Source: an uncultured Oscillospiraceae bacterium (GTDB lineage: Bacteria; Bacillota; Clostridia; Oscillospirales; Oscillospiraceae). Taken from it: a DNA stretch of 28,397 bases. The notes below the pieces were generated by a model that was not told the origin of the DNA, ran no database searches, and saw only the letters and a list, made by a program, of their open reading frames with translations. The DNA lies in the NCBI GenBank assembly GCA_934622035.1, contig CAKTVG010000029.1:1-28397 (forward strand), written 5' to 3'. The position numbers and the translations under genes were made by a program. Positions 24,594 through 28,397 of the stretch are shown piece after piece. How positions within the stretch are numbered: position 1 is the first letter of the stretch; each line of letters starts with the position of its first letter.

Positions 24594-25196
24594 TTATGCC
24601 TCCGGAACCGCAGCCAGATTCTCCGGCAGCGTGCCGAGTACGCTCTTGAGGGCCTCGTCGATCTTTGCATATTCGGAGACCGCCAGCTTGTTTTCGGCTT
24701 CCGCATCATCGCCGTCGTAGCTGGCCCCGGCGATGACATAGATCACATAGTCGCCGCTCTGATACAGACGAGCGTTTATTACCTTGGCTGTGCCGAAGGG
24801 ATACTGGCGGATGTAGCTGACCATCTGTGCAAAATTGTCGTTGAGTGCTTTAACCGCATCGGCTACGTACCCATCCTTGGTTTTCAGAACAATGACCGTG
24901 TCGGGGTTGACGCTGGCAATGGAATTCTGCTTGGCCACATAGCTGTCTACCTTAGAAAGGTCAAGGCCGAAGCTGTTTTGCAGCCAATCCTTATCGATGT
25001 CGGTATCGCAGAGGTAGCTGTCCTTGCCGATGGCGTCGGCGATCTTCTGCTCGATCTCGGCGGGGGTGGCGGTAACAGTAGTGTTTCCCTTGCCGTTGTC
25101 GTCCGTTTTTTTGTTATCTGTTGCTTTGCCGCAGGCTACGATACTGAATGCCATAACGAGGGATAGTAGGATCAGTGCAATTTTTTTGATTTTCAT
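24594..25196 (-). CDS. DUF4358 lipoprotein
   Basis: A 200-residue lipoprotein with signal MKIKKIALIL and lipobox IVAC (C22), then a Thr/Lys/Asn-rich spacer (about 23-45) and the DUF4358 domain (about 47-180), a family seen beside MBOAT-DHHW pairs in Firmicutes. Its function is unknown; a periplasm-side accessory in polymer acylation is likely from neighbourhood only. AAAGGAG lies 10 nt before ATG 25196. It is the first gene of the operon, with an ECF-type promoter motif at 25276-25311 and a nested hairpin in the leader (25230-25276). Confidence 0.85.
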   Translation of the reverse strand: MKIKKIALILLSLVMAFSIVACGKATDNKKTDDNGKGNTTVTATPAEIEQKIADAIGKDSYLCDTDIDKDWLQNSFGLDLSKVDSYVAKQNSIASVNPDTVIVLKTKDGYVADAVKALNDNFAQMVSYIRQYPFGTAKVINARLYQSGDYVIYVIAGASYDGDDAEAENKLAVSEYAKIDEALKSVLGTLPENLAAVPEA

Positions 25197-25229
25197 AATA
25201 GATTAGCTCCTTTGAAGGTTATTATTGCG

Positions 25230-25276
25230 GAAGCGTTCGGCAGCGCTCGTACGCTGCGCCGCCGTTTTTACGCTTC
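25230..25276 (-). other. Nested hairpin in the DUF4358 operon leader
   Basis: Outer stem GAAGCG/CGCTTC (25230-25235/25271-25276) and inner stem GCAGCG/CGCTGC (25240-25245/25252-25257). It begins at the predicted start of the ECF-driven transcript and may protect the 5' end. Confidence 0.4.
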
Positions 25277-25311
25277 TGTATGTATAACGACCGGGAAATA
25301 AAAAATGTCGG
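25276..25311 (-). promoter_or_regulatory. ECF sigma promoter motif, acylation operon
   Basis: Minus strand CCGACA (25306-25311), 15 nt, then TCGTTATACATACAG (25276-25290). The same arrangement, with identical spacing, stands before the sigma factor gene (26490-26525), and the arms between them differ, so conservation is confined to the two boxes. The CCGACA box is part of the terminator stem of the sigma operon. Confidence 0.75.
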
Positions 25312-25341
25312 AAGAATTTCAAAAAATCTTCCGACATTTTT
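25301..25341 (-). terminator. Terminator of the sigma/anti-sigma operon
   Basis: AAAAATGTCGGAAGA (25301-25315) pairs perfectly with TCTTCCGACATTTTT (25327-25341) around an 11-nt loop; on the minus strand it is followed by T's. It lies directly after the anti-sigma gene. Confidence 0.85.
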
Positions 25342-25345
25342 ATAT

Positions 25346-25987
25346 TTATTTTTTCAGGGACTCATAGACCGCAAGGACTTGGGATTTATCCGCCCCGTCC
25401 GTTCCATACAGACAATAGTTGATTTTTCCGTTTGTCCAAACAATCTTGTAATAGGTTTGCAAGTCTGTTTGTACTTCGGTCAACACGGCATTGCTTTTTG
25501 CGTCTATCGTTTCCTGCGAACGATCTTCGCCGTTCAACCCGGAGAAGTCGCCCTCCTGTGCCGAAGCACGGGCAAGGTAGCTTTTTCCATCCAGCTCAAA
25601 TTGAATTTCTGCGATCTTACCGTCTATAATTGCGTAGGAAGTTTCCTGTGCTCCTTCCGGAGCATCCAGCGTGACAGAAAGTGCCTTGAACGCCTCTGCG
25701 TTTTCCACTTCCACAAACGGATTTCCGCCCTGCACATTGCTTTCATCCGGGCGCATCGGCGTATTGCCGGGAAGGAATTTCGCCACGCCGATCATCACCA
25801 AGCAGAGACAGGCGGCAATGGGCAGCGCATAGCGCACAAGCGGAATAACTTTCTTTTTCGGCTCGGTAGGCTTTTCCGCCGGAGCTGCCTGCTGTGCTTT
25901 TTTCATAATATTCTGATACATCCGCTCTTTCGCACCGACTTCCGGCTCGATAGCGTCGATGGATTCTTTGATTTTCTTTTCACTCAC
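25346..25987 (-). CDS. Putative membrane anti-sigma factor
   Basis: A 213-residue single-pass protein. Residues 1-46 are cytoplasmic and charged, the transmembrane helix is about 47-71 (VIPLVRYALPIAACLCLVMIG), and residues 75-213 are extracellular with alternating beta-strand pattern (YAIIDGKIAEIQFELDGKSYLAR). This layout is usual for anti-sigma factors paired with ECF sigma factors in Clostridia. It starts with GTG inside the sigma stop (GTGA overlap of 4 bp, 25984-25987) with AGGAGG 10 nt before it. The extracellular part may sense an envelope signal; which one is unknown. No zinc-binding HxxxCxxC is visible. Confidence 0.8.
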   Translation of the reverse strand: MSEKKIKESIDAIEPEVGAKERMYQNIMKKAQQAAPAEKPTEPKKKVIPLVRYALPIAACLCLVMIGVAKFLPGNTPMRPDESNVQGGNPFVEVENAEAFKALSVTLDAPEGAQETSYAIIDGKIAEIQFELDGKSYLARASAQEGDFSGLNGEDRSQETIDAKSNAVLTEVQTDLQTYYKIVWTNGKINYCLYGTDGADKSQVLAVYESLKK

Positions 25988-26478
25988 GGCTCAAAACCTC
26001 CTATCTGCCGCCTGAGCAATTCTCTCGCTTCCCGCAAATGATTGCGGATCGTGGAGGGCGGCTTTTTGAGCATAGCGGCAATCTCGTCCGTTTTGTAATC
26101 CATATAGTAATGCAGATAAATGACCTCCTTGTATTTTGTGGGCAGTTTTTTAACGACCTCAAGGGTTTCGTCTATGGGTGCGGTATTCTCGTCCGGAATT
26201 TCGGGTGCTTCGTCAATAGGCGTGACCTGCTTTCTCCACCAGTGTTTCAGACGGTCTTTGCAGAGATTGATGGCGGTTACCGTCAGCCACTTCTTCTCGT
26301 GCATTTCGTCATTAAAGGCGAAATCTCCTGTCAACACTTTAACAAATACATCCTCTGTGCAGTCCTCGGCTTCTACCTGATTTTTCATATAGGTAAAGCA
26401 GAGCCGATACACCAGCTTGTAATTCCGTTCATAGAATGCCTCGAACCATTCGCCCGTACGCTGCGAATTATTCGGCAT
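25984..26478 (-). CDS. ECF RNA polymerase sigma factor
   Basis: A 164-residue sigma-70-family factor with only regions 2 and 4. Region 2 spans about residues 11-85 (FYERNYKLVYRLCFTYMKN, then AEDCTEDVFVKVL, the -10 recognition part KKWLTVTAINLCKDRLKHWWRK). Region 4 spans about 108-160 (LPTKYKEVIYLHYYMDY, then EIAAMLKKPPSTIRNHLREAR as the -35 reading helix-turn-helix). ATG 26478 is chosen for AGGAGG 8 nt upstream; longer ORF extensions lie in non-coding leader. Two promoters are seen upstream: a sigma-A type at 26533-26561 and the repeated ECF motif at 26490-26525, consistent with self-activation. Confidence 0.93.
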   Translation of the reverse strand: MPNNSQRTGEWFEAFYERNYKLVYRLCFTYMKNQVEAEDCTEDVFVKVLTGDFAFNDEMHEKKWLTVTAINLCKDRLKHWWRKQVTPIDEAPEIPDENTAPIDETLEVVKKLPTKYKEVIYLHYYMDYKTDEIAAMLKKPPSTIRNHLREARELLRRQIGGFEP

Positions 26479-26489
26479 ATTCTTTCCTC

Positions 26490-26525
26490 CTGTATGTATA
26501 ACGATTAAGAGCACGATTTTGTCGG
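26490..26525 (-). promoter_or_regulatory. ECF sigma promoter motif, sigma operon (autoregulation)
   Basis: Minus strand CCGACA (26520-26525), 15 nt, TCGTTATACATACAG (26490-26504), ending in the AGGAGG ribosome site. The transcript leader would be only about 15-20 nt. It matches 25276-25311 in both boxes and in spacing. Confidence 0.75.
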
Positions 26526-26532
26526 GTGATTT

Positions 26533-26561
26533 ATTATAACATATTGCGGAGGGATTTTCCA
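26533..26561 (-). promoter_or_regulatory. Housekeeping promoter of the sigma operon
   Basis: Minus strand TGGAAA (26556-26561), 17 nt, TATAAT (26533-26538). It could give basal sigma factor before the ECF promoter fires. Confidence 0.5.
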
Positions 26562-26619
26562 TGTTTTTGCTGAAATACGAAATATGATCCCGTGTTTGGG
26601 AAAAATCTTGAAAACGCAG

Positions 26620-26649
26620 TTGACGAACAAGCGTTCTATATGCTATACT
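26620..26649 (+). promoter_or_regulatory. Promoter of the non-coding RNA
   Basis: TTGACG (26620-26625), 18 nt, TATACT (26644-26649). It precedes the structured region 26656-26880 and points away from the sigma operon. Confidence 0.65.
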
Positions 26650-26655
26650 ATATTC

Positions 26656-26880
26656 TGCTCTCATAGCAGAGCCCACAACTGAATATCTGAAATGAAACAC
26701 AAGGCAGCCGCCGAAAGAGATTGCGGCTGCGCCGCTCCTGTTGCTGAGTCTGTCGGCGGAGCGGAAAAAGCAGACATTGAAGGCTTCTGAATATCAGAGC
26801 CGGTACATAGTTTCATCAAAGATATAGCGAGAGATCATCTCCCGCTGATTTGATGTGCTGTGTACCGGCTCTTTTTGTTG
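26656..26880 (+). ncRNA. Candidate structured non-coding RNA of about 220 nt
   Basis: A promoter-to-terminator unit with no credible ORF. Stems seen in order: TCTGCT/AGCAGA (26654-26659/26665-26670), GCAGCCGC/GCGGCTGC (26704-26711/26723-26730), CCGCTCC/GGAGCGG (26732-26738/26758-26764), and a long composite terminator: GAGCCGGTACA/TGTACCGGCTC (26797-26807/26861-26871) enclosing CATCAAA/TTTGATG, AGCG/CGCT and GAGA/TCTC, followed by TTTTT. The octamer-plus repeat CTGAATATC appears twice (26679-26687 and 26787-26795). I do not recognise a family; it does not fit tmRNA, RNase P or signal-recognition RNA landmarks, and 6S RNA could not be confirmed. Confidence 0.6.
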
Positions 26881-27367
26881 TTATAGCCGCCGTTCACAAA
26901 AAGTTTACAAAATTCTTTCGTGCAAACGGCAAAAAAGTTCCCAGTTGATTATTGAGGGGGTTAATTTTCGGCCCTTCTCGCTGACTACCAATTGAGGGGC
27001 AAATTGAAAACTGAATGACCGTCCGAATGGAATATGACCTTGCGATGACAGGAGCGAGGCGACGCTGCGGTGAAACTCCGGGGCAGGGATAGAAAAACGA
27101 CATTCGGGTACAGCGGCAAAACTTACAAAAACTTCAGGAAACAGTTCCGTTTCACACCCGTGATTTCTCCTATTTGTGGGGAAAGCTGCTTTACGGTCAA
27201 GACCGTAATTTTTCGCAGATTTCTTTTTGTGGGAGCGCCAAACGGCCTCCGCATCGTCTGCGGCGTTTCTATTAGAAAATCCGTGAATTCTGCCGGTCTT
27301 GAACGGGACTTTTTCCGGTAAAAACGGGCCTTCTACAAATGCGATCCGAAATGAGGTGAAATTTAAA
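26881..27367 (+). other. Non-coding edge of the conjugative element
   Basis: No gene I can support. It has A/T-rich sequence and repeated pieces TTGAGGGG (near 26951 and 26991) with flanking TTGA/AATT, and an 83-residue open frame (27070-27321) that looks like chance coding in an element end. The host-element junction should lie in or near this stretch, because the next genes are of mobile origin, but I could not identify an attachment core. Confidence 0.35.
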
Positions 27368-27679
27368 ATGATTACAGGAATCAAGAAGAAAAACAAACTG
27401 ACTGAGATATGGTTCAACGAAACCGGCAGCGTTGTCACCATCCGTACTTACAACACCGACCTGAAAAATCGATTGGCGGCCTATGCGGTAAAATATCCTG
27501 CCCACTGCCGCCTGACGGACGATGACGAGTGCGGCTGCCTGACCTTTGAGGTAGACCGCCGACGATTCTCCGTCCGACTGACCGCTCCCTATTCCGAGGA
27601 CAGGCGCGGCAAAGCCAAGGAGACGATGACCGCCGTTAATCAGCGGAGACAAAATGACAATTTCAAGAAGCCGCTATGA
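27368..27679 (+). CDS. Hypothetical protein of conjugative elements
   Basis: A 103-residue small protein, MITGIKKKNKLTEIWF at the N-terminus, rich in charged residues and with alternating beta strands (VVTIRTYNTDL, LTFEVDRRRFSVRLTAPYS). ATG 27368 follows GAGGTG by about 10 nt; a TTG at 27299 is open but less likely. Relatives with this size and place, directly before the mobilization genes, occur in Tn1549-like elements of gut Clostridia (recalled from experience). Function unknown. It is followed by the candidate oriT at 27714-27795. Confidence 0.65.
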   Translation: MITGIKKKNKLTEIWFNETGSVVTIRTYNTDLKNRLAAYAVKYPAHCRLTDDDECGCLTFEVDRRRFSVRLTAPYSEDRRGKAKETMTAVNQRRQNDNFKKPL

Positions 27680-27713
27680 CCGAGAGATGCTGTCCACAGG
27701 AATAACGAGCATC

Positions 27714-27795
27714 GGATTGTGGCCCCCACAATCCAGATCCGCAGCCTTACGGTGTGCGGACCTCTCAGGGCGTGCCGCCCTGAAACCCTGCTTGG
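27714..27795 (+). other. Candidate origin of transfer (oriT)
   Basis: Three adjacent dyads lie 30-110 bp before the MobC-like gene: GGATTGTGG/CCACAATCC (27714-27722/27726-27734, 3-nt loop), TCCGCA/TGCGGA (27738-27743/27755-27760) and CAGGGC/GCCCTG (27766-27771/27777-27782). They are followed by AACCCTGCTTGG at about 27784-27795, which resembles the MOBP nick region (YATCCTG^Y). A relaxosome gene and relaxase follow, the usual order for oriT. The nick position is inferred. Confidence 0.6.
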
Positions 27796-27825
27796 AAAGC
27801 AAAATTTACTGAAGGAGATGACAAA

Positions 27826-28110
27826 ATGAAGGAAGAAAAAGTGCGTATCAAGGTACGCCTGACCGAAGAAGAAAAAGAGCAATTGGAGCGAAACAGCGCC
27901 CTGTGCGGACTGACCCAAAGTGAATATGTCCGCCAGCTTTGCCGGGGGATTCACCCGAAGCCAAAGCCACCGGATGCATTTTGGCAGCTGATGGACGAGC
28001 TATACAAGACCCATTCCAGCCTGAAAGAATGTGCCAAATACGAGCCGTCCGCACTCAAGCTCTGTGCCGAGATTGAACGGCTGGTGCTGGACTTGCAGGA
28101 GGTGATCTAA
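27826..28110 (+). CDS. MobC-like relaxosome accessory protein (ribbon-helix-helix)
   Basis: A 94-residue DNA-binding protein. Residues 5-50 match the ribbon-helix-helix part of MobC-type mobilization proteins (KVRIKVRLTEEEKEQLERNS, then CGLTQSEYVRQLC), with a beta strand followed by two helices; residues 55-94 are a helical tail. It would bind oriT and help the relaxase nick. GAAGGAG lies 8 nt before ATG 27826. Its stop overlaps the relaxase start (TAATG, 1 bp), so the two are coupled. Confidence 0.8.
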   Translation: MKEEKVRIKVRLTEEEKEQLERNSALCGLTQSEYVRQLCRGIHPKPKPPDAFWQLMDELYKTHSSLKECAKYEPSALKLCAEIERLVLDLQEVI

Positions 28111-28397
28111 TGGCTACTACGAGTTTATGGCACATCGAAGGTCGTTTGAAAGACCTCATCGATTATGTGGAGAATCCCGAAAAGACGGCGGCGAAAACTC
28201 CGGAGCTGCAAGACCTCTATAATGTGTTTTCCTATGTCCAGCGCCCGGAGGCTACGCAGGAGGGCGAGTATGTCACCGCCATCAACTGCCTGAAGGAAAC
28301 GGCGCTGCGACAGATGATCCTCACCAAGAAGCGCTACGGCAAGACGGACGGCTATATCGCCTGGCACGGATATCAGAGCTTTAAGCCGGAGGAGCTC
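28110..28397 (+). CDS. Relaxase/mobilization nuclease, N-terminal part
   Basis: The first 96 residues of a MobA/VirD2-type relaxase that runs past the window end. The start is ATTSLWHIEGRLKDLIDYVENP, then a region rich in hydrophilic residues and HGYQSFKPEEL at the edge, the stretch around the first catalytic motifs of MOBP relaxases (the H-x-x-x-S-F element). The nick tyrosine and three-His cluster should follow outside. It overlaps the MobC-like gene by 1 bp. Together with the candidate oriT it marks an integrative conjugative or mobilizable element of the Tn1549-like type. Confidence 0.85.
   Translation, partial: MATTSLWHIEGRLKDLIDYVENPEKTAAKTPELQDLYNVFSYVQRPEATQEGEYVTAINCLKETALRQMILTKKRYGKTDGYIAWHGYQSFKPEEL

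Noticed and set aside
26656..26880. Identification as 6S RNA, tmRNA or a riboswitch
   Set aside because: No landmark such as a tRNA-like end, a conserved 6S bubble, or a downstream gene that the structure could control was seen.
27070..27321. 83-codon plus-strand frame in the element edge
   Set aside because: No ribosome site, odd composition and no domain; similar frames at element ends are not convincing genes.
27299..27367. Extended start of the element hypothetical protein at TTG 27299
   Set aside because: No ribosome site upstream; ATG 27368 has GAGGTG placed well.

Overview
The window looks like a chromosomal segment of a strictly anaerobic, low-to-moderate GC, gut-type Clostridia (Oscillospirales/Ruminococcaceae-like). 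The basis is mixed: an oxygen-sensitive glycyl radical enzyme with its activase, a TIGR04086 membrane protein, a CD1247-N-terminal/zinc-ribbon protein next to efp, YqeG and PapA-type genes, a TnpV gene of the kind carried by clostridial mobile elements, and conjugative-element genes at the right end. Strong AGGAGG-type ribosome binding sites and ATGA/GTGA start-stop overlaps are frequent. No rRNA, tRNA or CRISPR array was seen.

Layout. 1-258: 3' end of a class I methyltransferase. 259-1702: gene-poor stretch with three GCACCCCC repeats, a bidirectional terminator, an orphan promoter-to-terminator unit with no intact convincing gene, and a cluster of hairpins just before a promoter. 1703-3366 (+): XerC-like tyrosine recombinase coupled to a HAD phosphatase. 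3381-12615 (-): a seven-gene operon read right to left: BMP-family lipoprotein, double-domain ABC ATPase, two permeases, a DUF3604 (PHP-like) protein, YjjI glycyl radical enzyme and YjjW activase. Immediately upstream on the same strand (12786-16000) lies a YesM/YesN-type two-component system. 16131-18825 (-): housekeeping genes (yqeG, Xaa-Pro peptidase, efp, CD1247-type protein). 18895-19533 (+): cysteine-rich unknown. 19582-20466 (-): XerD-like recombinase with an unusual active-site hairpin. 20886-21284 (-): TIGR04086 protein. 21452-21829 (+): tnpV. 21855-25196 (-): DUF4358 lipoprotein, MBOAT O-acyltransferase, DHHW/AlgJ-like protein and a tiny DivIVA-like coiled coil. 25346-26478 (-): anti-sigma and ECF sigma factor. 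26656-26880 (+): a strong non-coding RNA candidate. About 26900 to the end (+): edge of an integrative conjugative or mobilizable element with a hypothetical gene, candidate oriT, MobC-like protein and the start of a relaxase.

How the genes may work together. The best candidate for an undescribed system is 3381-16000. A membrane sensor kinase and AraC-type regulator sit before a nucleoside-type ABC importer, which is co-transcribed with a predicted hydrolase (DUF3604) and a glycyl radical enzyme/activase pair of unknown reaction. In E. coli, yjjI-yjjW lies beside the deo nucleoside-catabolism genes (recalled knowledge), so the importer supports a nucleoside- or deoxyribose-related substrate. 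This remains an inference. The second notable circuit is the ECF sigma operon and the cell-surface O-acylation operon. Both have the same bipartite motif (CCGACA, 15 nt, TCGTTATACATACAG) just upstream, which predicts that this sigma factor controls itself and the acylation operon.
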